Positions 34,160 to 46,230 of a DNA stretch of 64,000 nt are shown here, in pieces. The stretch is taken from positions 62,001 through 126,000 of the forward strand of contig JAHRHY010000007.1 of the NCBI GenBank assembly GCA_019671135.1, in the 5' to 3' direction. Both the position numbers and the translations under genes were made by a program. The stretch comes from Linnemannia hyalina. Lineage: Eukaryota > Mortierellomycota > Mortierellomycetes > Mortierellales > Mortierellaceae. Position 1 is the first letter of the stretch. Every line of letters starts with the position of its first letter. The notes under the pieces are model-generated. The model did not search any database. It was not told the origin of the DNA and was given only the letters and a program-made list of their open reading frames with translations.

Positions 34160-35412
34160 ATAAAGACTATTAGTGGCAACGAAAAAAAAAAAAAAAAAAA
34201 AAAAAAAAGAATGAATGAGTGACGCGCTTTTCCTTCCACTTGAGCAAAGGTGCAACGTGACTTGAGGTTGCAGCCATGCAGCCCGAGTCTCTTTTTTTCC
34301 TTCTCACACCTCTTCTTCACTTCCTCCACCTTCCTCCACCCTCCTTCACCCTCCTTCGCCCTCCCACTCGCAACTACAAACCCCCGAACCTTTTGTTCTA
34401 CTCCTGCTCTCACTCCCCTTTCTCACACCACTCTGCTGGTCCCATCACTCCCTCTCTTCACCTAAACCTGACATTCTCGGGTGAACTCAAAGTAAGCGCT
34501 CATTCAAGCAACGGGTGCGTAAGTCCTTCTCTTCTCCTCCTCCTCATTCTCCTGCTTCCCTTTTTGCTGTTTCACACTCGTTCTCTCTTCTTGCCTTTAC
34601 CAGCAAAAAAGGAGCCTTTTCAGTGCATACAACCAGCCTTAACCCCTTGTTATAACATTTACAGAGTATAAAAAAATGAACTGGATGCATTACATGCAAA
34701 CACTCTCTTCGTCAACAATGAAATGCAACTCTTGTACGAACACCGAAGAAGTAGAAGTAGAAGAAGCTCATATCGTTTTTTAAATTCTTTTGATGCTCAT
34801 AGATTTGTCGTCATCTATCACACGCTCGAGAAAAAGACACACAAGACCTTGGCGTTTGCCTTCTTTTTCTTCCTTCCAGTGGCCGTTGATACAAGACGTC
34901 TCTCTACTTGAACAACAAACTGCACACAAAAAAGGGACACTTCGCCAACCCAACCTTTAGTCTCGTTATATCTGTGTGTGTAAGTTTCTCCTTTTCTTTC
35001 TTTTCTCTTCTGTGTACCCCTTTTGTGCACACGCAACTCTTCCCTCGACTTACGACAAAACCAACAACAAACCCCTCTCCTTAAAAACCATCTTCAACCC
35101 AACCTTCAACCCACGGTGGAATCGTCAACCCCTCTTCCAGTTACTCAGGACGACTCGGCTTTGTCACCTCAGGAGCACCAGCTTCCATCGCCTCAGCAAC
35201 AACCGCCATCCTCGTCGGTAGGCCGTCCAACCTCCTCTTCGTCGTCACCGCAACAAGCACCAAGTCGAGCTCGTTTGGCTAGTCAAGTGTCCGACCTTTC
35301 CCCTCGGGCCCTATCCTCATTTCAATCTCTTGCACAAGAAGCTAAACGGATCCACCTGGACCCCTCGGCCTCTACCTCCTCGTCGATCACTTCATCCAAC
35401 CCCACGTTCGAT
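34160..35412. promoter_or_regulatory. Promoter and spliced 5' leader of the WDR26/Gid7 gene
   Basis: After a poly-A tract at 34182-34208 the region is C/T-rich. A strong donor (GTAAGT at about 34979) with candidate acceptors near 35148 suggests a 5' UTR intron. The frame upstream of 35413 is open but has no ATG back to about 35000, so an N-terminal extension through splicing cannot be excluded. Confidence 0.45.
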
Positions 35413-38366
35413 ATGAAGCCAGAGTCGGAATCGCGCCACCACCACAACGGCACTCACGCTACTTCTTCAGACGACAAAAACGGACACAGTGCTGCGCCAA
35501 TGTCGATGAATGTCGATGGTGTCGACGCTGACACCACACCCTCAGGATTTAGTCGTCTGGAGTTAGTACGGTTAATGGTGCAGTCTCTCCAAAGCCTTGG
35601 ATACCAGTAAGTCGACGTCTTGTTGGATGTGGATATGTTCGCCATTGTGCTCAACTTTTGCTTGTTGCAATGCGCCCAGACCTGAAGAACAAAACGTGCC
35701 TGCCTTTTGTCCTTTGCTCTCTGAACCAGTCACATTTCACTCACATGCGAACACTCCTACGGTGTCGATAGGAAATCTGCCAACGAACTCGAAGCAGAGT
35801 CTGGATTCCAGCTGGAGAGCCCGGCAGTAACACGGTTCAGGAACAGTGTCCTCCAGGGTGATTGGAATACGGTCGAAACGCTGATCGGAGACCTCAACCT
35901 TGACACGACACATGAACTCTCGGTAATTGACCGTTCAATTATCCATCGCATTGCATTCGAAAGAAAAGGGCTAAAAGCAAATGTGCGGCCATTGCATAAT
36001 ATGCATGCTGCTCCAAAAGTTACATGACAAACCATATACTTGTTTACTAATCATGTTGTTTTTTTTTGTTCTTCAACTTTCTATTCTATCCAGGTCAAGT
36101 TTTTGATTCGGGAACAAAAGTTTCTGGAGCTGCTGGAGAGACGCGATATTAAGAACGCTTTGATTGTGTTACGATCCGAGTTGACCCCTCTGAATCAGAA
36201 CATGGACCGTGTCCACTCCCTCACAAGGTACTTTGGACTTTCTTGATTCTATGGTTATCTGATACTCGGGAATGATATGGCACCATGCCGTACAACAAAC
36301 AATCGCCTAACACGCATACCTCCCTTCACGTAACTTAGCTATATGATGAGCAGCAGTCAGGAAGATCTTCGTCAGCGTGCCAACTGGGATGGTGTCAATG
36401 GATCATCGCGTCAGAATTTGCTCTCTTCATTGCAAAGTACGTATCATTGCAGGTCCTTGAGTATATACTTAAAGCTCACAATATATCTTTCATCAAATTG
36501 CTAACAGGTTACTTCTTTGTGTGTTGTAGAGTTCATTTCGCCAGCAGTGATGGTGCCTGAGAACCGTTTGGAGACCATGTTAAAGCAGGCAGTGGACCAT
36601 CAGATCAAGAACTGCTTCTACCACGACAATCGCAATACCTCCAAGAGCCTCTATAGTGACCATATTTGCGACAAGTATGCTTCTTTTTCACTCGCGCCAT
36701 GTGATTGTTGTTGTTTCCTGTTTCGACTGCCTGCTCACATTCTTTGTAATTAATTGGGGTGTGGATCAAATCTAGGACAGGCATTCCGACAGTGACAAGA
36801 CAGGTCCTAGAGAGGCACACAAACGAGGTGTGGTACATTTCTTTTTCACACGACGGAAAGTACCTCGCCTCGGCGTCTGCTGACAGCAAGATCATTATCT
36901 GGGATCTGGAGGTATGCAATTAGCGACTCGGTGTCTATATCTCTCTGCGGAACATATATTCACCTCATCTCAGTCATTAACCCTCTACCTCGCGCATTGT
37001 CGGGAACACGTAGACATTCCAACCGATGCACACGCTCCAGGGTCACAGCAACAAGGTGTCCTGCTGCGCCTGGTCTCCAAATGACACGCAACTCCTAACA
37101 GCAGGCTACGACAGGACTGTCAAACTTTGGGACATTCAGGTGCGCCAATGGCGATATTATTATAGCTTACTTGAACATGAGCTCTGGGACCATTGTGCAC
37201 AAATTCACTCACATTGAGGATTTTACCACTTCATTCTCACTTTTTTCTAGACTGCTACTTTAAAGTCGACCTTTCCTCACCACAGCGACGTTGTTACATG
37301 CCTGGGATGGCTTCCCGACGGAGAAAGGTTTGTCTCTGGCAGTGAAAAGAACTTGTTCCTGATGGTAAGCAGCGTGAACGTTGTGCTCTCCTGGATGAGT
37401 TGCTTTGTTTCATGATGGACTAGGGAACTGACATGTATCTCGCTCCATGTGTTCTTTAGGCAACGGCAGGAAACTTGCTCCGACAGTGGCCATTCCCGGT
37501 CAGAGACTTGGCCATCTCTGCAGACGGACAGACATTGGTGGCAATGGGCGGCACCATCATCCGGATGATCAGCCTTGTCGATTTTACCGAAGTCAGGTAA
37601 TTGAGTCATGGCAGGTCAATGTCTACGATGAAAGGAAACACAACGAATTGAGGCTAACATATGCACCATGAAAAATGTATGTGTATATAGCAAACTGGAA
37701 GAGACGGATGGTATTACCGCGATCAGCTTGTCCAAGGACGGACAATTCCTTCTTGTCAACACCACCGTCAAGGTTAGCCTTAGACCATTGACCTCTTTCA
37801 TTATGTCTTGTTTGGACTCTTGATTGAATGAACCATTTACTTACAGGTCGTGCTTTATTCTTTTATATGTAATAATAGCCTGCACAATTGCCGATGCATA
37901 GAGAAATTCACTTGTGGAATCTCCCTGAGGGACGAATTGTACGAAAGTACTCAGGATACAAGCAGGGTCTGTTTGTTATTAGGTCGTGCTTTGGAGGGTG
38001 GGATGAGCGGTTCGTGATCAGTGGAAGCGAAGACTCAAAGGTGTATATCTGGCACCGTGAGAATGGCAATTTGATCCAGACGCTAGATGGACATGATCGT
38101 TCAGTGACCATGGTTGCGTGGAACCCTACCAACCCGACCATGTTTGCCTCTGCAAGCGACGATAACACTGTCCGGATGTAAGTTCTTTGGATCCTTGGAT
38201 CCTGCGTGTATTAGTTGACTGGAAAAGTCTCGGAAGTGAGGTGTTTCCTGTTGGTATCTAACACCTTTGCCTTTTATTGTATTGCATGTAAAATAGATGG
38301 GGCACCCCCGAGGATATTGAGGTGGACTCTGCCCAAATTCTGAACGGGGACAGTGGCTCGGAATAG
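35413..38366 (+). CDS. GID7: WDR26/Gid7 homologue, GID/CTLH E3 ligase subunit
   Basis: Twelve exons: 35413-35606, 35772-35922, 36094-36227, 36339-36436, 36530-36674, 36776-36911, 37014-37139, 37251-37364, 37460-37596, 37691-37772, 37879-38177 and 38297-38366. The product is 561 aa with phases consistent throughout. LisH ([18 protein letters not shown]) and CTLH ([16 protein letters not shown] ... [30 protein letters not shown]) motifs come first. Then come WD40 blades ([94 protein letters not shown]). This order is that of WDR26/Gid7, which recruits substrates and drives oligomerisation of the GID/CTLH ubiquitin ligase. It is the most intron-rich gene in the window. Confidence 0.93.
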
Positions 38367-38913
38367 ACGGAGTAGGCGAGTGGCATGTAGGCCAGGCTTT
38401 TCGTTTTTTGTTTGTCAAAAAGACAACCAAGGACGACCAAGAACGACCAAAAGGAGCAAAGAGGAGCAAAGTGAGTAAGCCAACATGGCTTGCAACAGCA
38501 AACACACACAGACAGATGGACAGGTGGCGATGAGAGCATAAACAACAACTACAGCAAACAATAGGGCGAACTAGCCAGGCAGACAGATATGTTGTGGAGG
38601 TGACAAGTGGTGATTGAGAGAACAGAGCGACGACACAGTGTAGCTTTTTTTTTTTGCTTTCAACCTTGCACATGAATAAACCATGGTTTGTTTGCCACCA
38701 AAATCGCGAATGGAGAGGTACAAATGTTGCCTTGAGGGATTGATGTTCACGTTCTCTTTCTTTCTCTCCCGTTTGATCCTGTAAAATCACCACGTCTTTG
38801 CTCCCACACTCATCTCAGTCCAACAAACACACACACTCACTCTTCAAACATACAAACACCTTTCCCCTGTTACACTTACTCCTACTATTACAACCCACGA
38901 CCACAGTAACACC
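38367..38913. other. Intergenic between WDR26/Gid7 and the F-box gene
   Basis: The 547-bp spacer holds the upstream 3' UTR and a CA/CT-rich leader before 38914. I see no gene. Confidence 0.5.
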
Positions 38914-41079
38914 ATGACGACAAACACAGAGCCCGGCCCTGAACAGGGCTTTACTGGCCCCTCCTCAACCCCCGAGAAACTAATCCCTTCACAACCATCA
39001 CTTGGTGACTCAAAGACCCTTCGTGCTTCAGACACCCCTTTCGCTCCTTCCATCACTGCGGAAGCAACTGCAACACTTGCACCAACAACAACAGAACTGG
39101 AACAAGCCTCCATCTCCTCCACACTTGCGAGTCGTGCTTCCTCAGCTCGGGACCTCCAAAACAACGACGACGGTGACAGCCAGCAAGGAAACTCTGCCTC
39201 TGACGAAAAACCCGATTCTGAGAACAACGATGCTGATGCTAGCAATGATGACAACGATATGTACGGGGACGATGTGATCGTCCCCGTGGAGTTGACAGTG
39301 CTTCCCGACAGCATCCTCGAGGCAATTCCGGACGAGGTCTGGTGTCTCTTGCTCTCGTTCGTCCCGCCTGCCAAGTTGATCACATTGACTCGAGTCTGTC
39401 GACGATGGAAACTGATGATCGAACGAGACCTGGTCGCGAGTTATTGGAAGGTACTTACCGTCCAGGCCGAACTTCTGGACCACTCCTTGTCACCGGATCT
39501 GGATGTGGACTCTAAGCATGCCGAGATGCCGATTGGGTTTATCAAGACGTTCCCGGAACTTGTGCTTGGTCACACGCTAGTTATTTGTGAGCTATGTCTG
39601 ATGCGGTCCAAGCGTGGGTGTGGGTCTGCGATTCCCTTACCGGTCGATCGACAGGACACTCTGGGACGTGTCTGGATGTGTCGCCCCTGTCGACGAGACT
39701 ATTATGACCGCTACCCAGAACCCGAGAGAGTGTACAAGGCTGAGGACCAGGTCTCGTTGTATGGCCTCCCGGGACACCCGCCCAAAGTGGCTCGCTCTAC
39801 GGGTCCACCTGCTCCCCGTCGTCCGTATTACTATCCACGTGAGCACTGGGGTGGTGGGGGTCGTTATTATGGGGGCTCTGATTCGTCTGATGAGTTTAAT
39901 GAGTTTGATGAGTTTGATGAGTTTGATTCGACGGATGATGAGTATTGGGATTCGGATGGGGATCTTTACTTTGCGACGGAGGCGGATTTGGAAGAGGATG
40001 AGCTGTGGTCGAGGGAGGCGGATGCTCGTGAGGCTGCCGCTGAGGAGGCTGCTCAGGTTCTGATGGGTGTCATTCAGGGTGATACTAAAGATGACGGACA
40101 AAGGGTTCAGGACTCTGGAGCCACTGAGGGCGGTCAAGTCGGTCAGGGAGACGAGTCGTCTAGTGCAACCATCGACGGCAAGCCTGCATGGGATGAACAG
40201 CCAGAGATCCAGGAGGCTACTGCTACCGAGGGCAGCTTGGTCGGCCAAAGCAGCGATATCCGATGCACCTCAGTGGATGGCGGATATGATGCTGATGGAG
40301 AGCCAGTGATCAAGTCGGCCACTACTGGTTTTGAGGCTGAGCTTGAGGACGAACAGGGTATGGACGATGAGGATGAAGGAGAAGGCGATGAGGTGGAGGA
40401 GGAAGACGAGGTCGGCGAGGAGGATGGGGAGATGTCCTATGATGAGAGCGATCGGTCTGGCGACGGCGAGGAAGAGGAAGAGGAGGAGGTGGAGACAAAG
40501 GAGACCCAGACGCCAGCAAACCAATCGATCGTCCAAGAAGCTCGCCGCCACCACGGCGGTGACATCGGAATCCAAGCCCACAGCAGCAGCAACATCCAAC
40601 TTCGAGAGAGACTCCAACCCCTGCGCAACCGCCTCATGCAGACCCGCCTACGCCTACTCGGCCTCCAACTCCGCAACGACTCGAAGCTCTGCCAGGACTA
40701 CCTCAACGGCCTCAGGGACGACCCCTTCAAGATCGCCGACGTTATGAAACAGATGCAGTGGTACTTTTCCGGGACCGCGTACTCTTCTTACATCGAGGAC
40801 AGCGACTCGTCGACGGCGAAATCGGCGGCCATGGAGGAGTGGATTGAAGATTCGATTGCGAAACATGGCGAGAATGCCAAGAAGGCGTATCGTGGGCTTG
40901 GGGAGGATCAGGACCTGGAGGATGCAGTTGTGAATGTCATGGATCCTAAGCAGCCGCCCAAGAGCCTTTGGGGAGTGTTGGATTTGTGGATTGACCATCG
41001 GTTGAAGGGCGATCAGGGCTATTCGCCGGCCTTGGAGACCTTTGCCGTTGTCGTCGCTACCGACGATCTCCAGGACTAA
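38914..41079 (+). CDS. F-box protein with acidic repeats and Cys motif
   Basis: A single exon of 721 aa. The F-box lies at about residues 138-182 (IPDEVWCLLLSFVPPAKLITLTRVCRRWKLMI), the Skp1-binding motif of SCF ubiquitin ligases. It is followed near residues 226-259 by CELC ... CRPC, a possible zinc-binding C-x2-C pair set with an intervening CGSAIPLP. The stretch DEFNEFDEFDEFD is a short acidic repeat. Residues 280-530 are dominated by Glu/Asp, and the C-terminal 200 residues are helical (LQPLRNRLMQTRLRLLGLQL). The start follows a CA-rich leader. The substrate is unknown. F-box genes with long disordered tails are common in fungi, so orthology is uncertain. Confidence 0.8.
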   Translation: MTTNTEPGPEQGFTGPSSTPEKLIPSQPSLGDSKTLRASDTPFAPSITAEATATLAPTTTELEQASISSTLASRASSARDLQNNDDGDSQQGNSASDEKPDSENNDADASNDDNDMYGDDVIVPVELTVLPDSILEAIPDEVWCLLLSFVPPAKLITLTRVCRRWKLMIERDLVASYWKVLTVQAELLDHSLSPDLDVDSKHAEMPIGFIKTFPELVLGHTLVICELCLMRSKRGCGSAIPLPVDRQDTLGRVWMCRPCRRDYYDRYPEPERVYKAEDQVSLYGLPGHPPKVARSTGPPAPRRPYYYPREHWGGGGRYYGGSDSSDEFNEFDEFDEFDSTDDEYWDSDGDLYFATEADLEEDELWSREADAREAAAEEAAQVLMGVIQGDTKDDGQRVQDSGATEGGQVGQGDESSSATIDGKPAWDEQPEIQEATATEGSLVGQSSDIRCTSVDGGYDADGEPVIKSATTGFEAELEDEQGMDDEDEGEGDEVEEEDEVGEEDGEMSYDESDRSGDGEEEEEEEVETKETQTPANQSIVQEARRHHGGDIGIQAHSSSNIQLRERLQPLRNRLMQTRLRLLGLQLRNDSKLCQDYLNGLRDDPFKIADVMKQMQWYFSGTAYSSYIEDSDSSTAKSAAMEEWIEDSIAKHGENAKKAYRGLGEDQDLEDAVVNVMDPKQPPKSLWGVLDLWIDHRLKGDQGYSPALETFAVVVATDDLQD

Positions 41080-41842
41080 TTCGTCCTCCTTCTCTCTCTG
41101 CGCATTGACCGCAGTTCAAGTTACTTACCAACAAATGCAATGGCGACATGGCAGAATGCAACCATGCACAACCAGGACAGCCTTAAAAAAAAAAAAAAAA
41201 AAAAAAAACCACCACCGCCACCACCAACAACTACAAACAGGCAGACTCCGACCACAAACAGCCGGACTGGATTACAGGAACCAGGAGACAACGGGCAAAC
41301 CTGGCAAACTCCGCTTGTTTTTTTTTCGGCACGTCAAATAAAAAATTCAATATGCAAAACCCAGTTTCTTCAACCCCCCATGGATCCCTCAAAAGAACAG
41401 TCCCATTGCCTGGAGACTATAAATAAAAACGGCGCATTGCAGCCCTAGTGGTTTTCCTCATAATGTCTCACAACATTTTATACAGGATTTCAAATTGCAT
41501 GAATCTCTTTACCTTGGCCATAGCCTGAAAAACTATGGTTCTGAGGCGTGGGTGAGTGCCCAGACACTTCCTAAGACCGAATTTGATGTACACAAATAAA
41601 ACATTTGACATTGCCGTTTTTCAATGACATGTTGAACACCACGGTGTACAGACATCTTATTTACAATCAAAATCCCACAATTTTCATAAAAAATAATATT
41701 GGAATTGGACGGACGTGCGCTGTTCAATTGCATACATTCGTTGGTTGAACACGATTGAGAAAAAAGAAAAAGGGAGGGACCACGGTGAAAGAGAAAAAGA
41801 ACAACGGTTTATTTGACCACTGGTGAAATGAAAAAAAGGGAT
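41080..41842. other. Intergenic between convergent genes
   Basis: This AT-rich spacer has a poly-A tract at 41185-41208 and AATAAA signals on both strands (for example 41338-41343 on the plus strand). I see no gene. Confidence 0.5.
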
Positions 41843-44800
41843 CTAGGCAGGGACAGTCTCGACTTCGGTGAGGAGGATCTTGCGGCGGACATCAGCACGA
41901 CGCCTACCCGCCTTGCGTAGACGCCCATTCCGACGGAACTTCATGTACAAAAAGATACCCACCAGCACCAAAATAATCACTCCTCCTGCAACATTGATAG
42001 CAATGAAAAGAAAAAAAAAGTGTTAGTAGGGGGAGCCAAAGAAACGATGACCAAACAACATAGAACAGCAATTGAGAAATGGCAGAGAGAGTTACCGATG
42101 GTGGAGACTTTGATGATATCTTGGAGGGCAACGGTGTTGTCTGGTTCCTGGTAAGGGCAGATACCATCCGAGCCTCCGGGGACCCAACATCCAGCAGTTT
42201 GCCAGCTCGAAATATCGATCCAGATCACACCTCCTCCAGACTGATCATTGGCTCCAGCCATAGCTGTAGGTTCCGCCTTGACTTCTTTGATTCTGGTCGC
42301 CGTGCTGCCTCCAGAGTGTTGCTGTTGTTGTTGATGTTCATCCGACACAGATTGGGCCTTGCGACCGTTGTTACTCCTGGCATCATCCTCATCGTCGTCG
42401 TGACTCTTGCTCTTATCATGGGGTGGCTGCAACTTTCCTGTCCTTTCCTCCCGCTTCTTGAGGTTCTTGAATACATCACTGACAGCATCCGTGAACCGAT
42501 TGAAAGCAGGCTTGAGCGAAGACGCAGACTTTTCCAGTTGACCAAGGGTGAGTGGCTGGGATGAAGGTAAGGACGAATAGGCTGTCGTATTCCTGAATGC
42601 CTGAATAGTCGAATACAACATCTGGTTCTCGCGTGCTGTCCGTGGTACATCAAACTTGTACCCCTCTGGACATGTCACATCCCGATAGTTTCCTGCGCCC
42701 TTTTCATTTATTATCCACTATTATTCGTAGAAAAAGGAGTAAGAAGTGGTTAGTGTTTACAACTCTCCATTAAAGAGAAAATATGCAACAAAGAAAAAGA
42801 AAAGAAAAAGAAAAAGAAAAAGAAAAAGAAAAAGAAAAAGAAAAAGAAAAAGAAAAAGAAAAAGAAAAAGAAAAAGAAAAAGGTAAAATAAAGTACCTGA
42901 TAGGAGGTGCCGACTTTGCGGCAGGCGACAGGGAGTTTGTCGTTGCAGTCCTGTACGACCCATCGACCGTTTCTCTTCATAGCGCCACAGCGACGGCTTT
43001 GATCCCGCATGATTTCATCCGGCGGTTGGTCCAAGTCCCACGACCAGATCGTCATCGCCGTCTGCTCCGAGTATGTAAGCGATTGAGATCTACCCTCTAC
43101 CAGCGATGAGAACCCGCAATTCGTCTATTTTTTGTTTGTATCAACGTGGATTAATATAATCGTTAGTATTGAAGATACATGATCCGTATATAAACAGCGA
43201 TGAGGGACAAAGACTTACGACAACGCGCCCGGAGAGAAAGGTCCAGGGCGACATATCGTTGTCAGACATGCTTGCGAAGGACCAGGTCACGTCGTCGGTG
43301 ATGGTTTCGCCTCTCCTCCTCAACGCTGTTATCTCCGCAAAGCTCTCCTCGGAGCCCGTCGGGCTCATCGACACACCTGGAACAGGCAGAGAACAAGTGT
43401 CCTGGTTCAAAGTGGGTAAGACCCGCAGGAGACTGCTGTTGGTCATCGACGGGCCCATCGCTGCCTGTTGGTGAAATGTCTGATAGTCGTCCGTGATGTT
43501 GTAGGTGGTGTTGGCGGCCAGGTTGTTGGACCCGATCCCGATCACAATCCGTCGATTGGCCTCCTTCCGCAGGTACAAACTAGTTGGCCATCCTGTTGGC
43601 GCTTCCAGCTTGTTTGTTGTAGGGTTTCTGGTAGTGTTGTAGTAGTCCAACCCGACAGGACCACCCTTCCACCAGGTTGCTTCCACATCTGCACGGTCGA
43701 GCTCCAGTAGGTTGGGGGTGTATATCGATTGAGGGAACGCATCGATAAAGAGTTGGCGGAGTGAGACCATCTTGGTCGCAGCCAACTCGTTGATGGTCCT
43801 GTTGGTGTTAGGTGAGTTGATGTGTTCAAAGAACTCTGCGTTGCTGATGGGTGGAGTGGTAGTTGGAGTTGCCCCAGGCGGCGCAGGAGTTGCTGAAGTA
43901 GGCGTGGGCGGAGTAGTGGGCGGAGTATTGGGTCGAGTGCCCAGGCTGTTGTTGTTGAGTTCATTGAGGTTGAGGATGATAAGGATGATATCCTCCAGTT
44001 CTGGGGATCTCGAACGTTCGATCCAAGCCTCAAGTGCCTGCAACAGCAGTACGATATCCTCGCCAGTCGAACAAGTGATCCCGTCCATTGTTTGGTCGGC
44101 TGCTCCAGCTGCAAGTGGGTTGTAGGATGCGACGACGCCCTTACTCATAGCCAGACGATTGGGCGCTACTCTGTGTGGATGGTGTGAGGCCGCGTACCGA
44201 GAGACCCCTTTGACGGACGATCCTGTAGCGTCAGAGGCTATGGGTTCCTTGTGATGGTGGTCAGTTCCAAAAGCATTAGGTTTGATCGGAGGGCGCACCG
44301 GTCGTTTCTTTTTCCTGAACCATTCCCGTCCACGACTACCCTTACTCTTGCCCTTGGATTCAGCTCCCTTTACCCCTGTTACCGGTGCCGCCTTTGTGTT
44401 GTTGTGGATGTTTTTGATGTGGTTGTTGTGATTGGGCTTTGTGTTACTGCTCGTGGGCGAATTTTTCGAGTTGTTCTTTGGAAGGGAGGCTCTCTTATTC
44501 ATCGTTGGATGCGAGTCTGGACCTTTTACCGTGGAGCGTTCTCCTGAAGAAGCTGAAGAAGATGAAAAGCCGATAACGGATAATGGCGGTGATATTGGTG
44601 CAGATGGCGATAAGGAAGAAGCGAATGGCTGAGAGAGAGGAGGCACGCCTTCCGCTACATTGCCCTGTCGTCCCTGTTCCTGCTCCTGTTCCTGTCCCAG
44701 CCTGCTCGCTTGATCGAATTCCTCCGCAGTGGCCTCGACAGCAGGTACACTATTACCCATGCCCTGCAATTGCGAGAGGGAATCATCTGTGGCTCCCCCT

Positions 44801-45522
44801 CCAACTCCCCCTGCTGAACCAGACATGGCACGAAAGCGTTCCTGTTCCTGCTCGAGAGCCAACCTGAGAGTAGTCAATGGACTCCCTGTCGTGTCCCGTT
44901 TCAGTCGCGGACACAATTGCCAACCCAACGCGGCACTATCCCACCAAAGGTCCAAAACCAGCCTCCGCATCCCCGCCTGCAGCAACTCTGGAACTCTGGA
45001 GATCTTGTCCTGCCCGAAGTCGTTCTTGAAATATGCGGTCCTGGTATCAATCCCTGTCCAGAGTTGTCGGTTGATGGGGACGATGGGGTCAGCAATAAGT
45101 TTTTGGGTTGCCTGGGCGCCATCGGCGTATTCACGAGGTTCAGAGAGGTTCCCGAGAGGTGTTTGTGAGGTGAAAGCAAAGTTGGGTCCTTCAAGAGGTG
45201 GGTAGTCGTCGGGGGAGGGAGCATCGACACGTTGGTTCTTGTCGCTGTCGCGCGGAATTGCATCGCACGGTTGTACTAGGAAAAATGAAGAGGGTGATAT
45301 TGATAATGTTGAGGAGGATGACGAGAAGGAAGAGAAGAGGCAGTTGAGGAAGAGGAGGATGAAAAAGAGGAGTAAGGACGGGGATGGATTGGCGCGGTTG
45401 CTTGTTGTGCCTCTTCCTGAGCAATTGGTGGCAATTTTTGGTGCTATTGACAGGTGGCTGTGAAGAGGCTGTTGTGGATGTCGAGCAAGTGGTGGCGAGT
45501 TGCCACGGCGGGCCACACTCAT
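41843..45522 (-). CDS. MTC6: MTC6-like membrane protein (telomere capping maintenance)
   Basis: Exons are 45522-43219, 43124-42897, 42717-42096 and 41985-41843, giving 1,098 aa with matching phases. After an N-terminal hydrophobic signal or anchor (about residues 48-80) comes a PLC-like barrel region with RRLVLDLWWDSAALGWQLCP and LLQALEAWIERS. This corresponds to the conserved start of fungal Mtc6. A C-type-lectin-like segment follows (IWSWDLDQPP ... CGAMKRNGRWVVQDCNDKLPVACR), then VIWIDISSWQTAGCWVPGG and a single C-terminal membrane segment (VIILVLVGIFLYM) with a basic cytoplasmic tail. Yeast Mtc6 was named for a genetic role in telomere capping; its biochemical role is not known. The protein is about twice yeast length, owing to low-complexity insertions at about residues 230-470. 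Confidence 0.85.
42790..42885 (+). repeat. (AAAAAG)n hexamer microsatellite in MTC6 intron
   Basis: About fifteen near-perfect AAAAAG units occupy the second intron of MTC6. On the sense (minus) strand they form an unbroken CTTTTT polypyrimidine tract that begins about 12 nt after the donor. Confidence 0.92.
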
Positions 45523-46230
45523 TGTCGTTATGAGGTGTGTTTGTTGAAAGTGAGTTGGTATGGAAGTGATTCAAGAGTGTAGACGGGGTTGTGTGCGGGT
45601 GAGAGTGTGTGGAATGCGGAGGATGGATGATCCGTTGTGTGTGGAGTGGAAAAAGAAAAGGAGTGGAGGAGTATGAGCAGAATGGGATGGTGAGGGAAGG
45701 AGGGGAGGTTGATTCAAAGAGAAGGAAGGCAGCGATGGGTGTTGGTCGGAAGGAAAGGCAGAATAGGGAAAGAAGGAGAGGAAGGAAAAGAGTGTGAATC
45801 GGGACGATGGCGATGGAGGAGAGGGAAAGACAAAAGGAGGGAGATCAGAAGGAGACAAAGAGGGAGAAGAAGGGACACCAAGAACGTGGGTGGACGAACA
45901 ACGGTCAAGAGAAGGAAGAGAAATAAATGCACAGTCGTGAAAGAGAGTTCTGTCCGATCAGTTATTATTCTTGCAACTATTACGTCTCTCTCTACCCTGT
46001 CCACTTGTCCAGGGATACCAGGTACAGGTACAGTTTGCCACTAAAAATATCCACCTTTTGCTTTGTACCCATCTCTCCTTTTCTCCATTAATTCCTTCAT
46101 TCTCCTCCTTCCGTCATGCCCCTTCCCTCTTGCACTGGCATGAACAATTGAATCTCAGTGTCATCCCAGATACCTTCATATCATCTTACATACTATCCCT
46201 TTACTTCAATCTACATGTATCTACATACTA
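45523..46230. other. Intergenic between MTC6 promoter and WSC 3' end
   Basis: The region is purine-rich on the plus strand near the MTC6 start, i.e. a CT-rich leader for MTC6. I see no gene. Confidence 0.5.

Noticed and set aside
39637..40248. Antisense and alternative-frame ORFs over the F-box gene
   Set aside because: They are shadows of the acidic GAT/GAG codon runs (Ile/Leu-Arg repeats) with no independent evidence.
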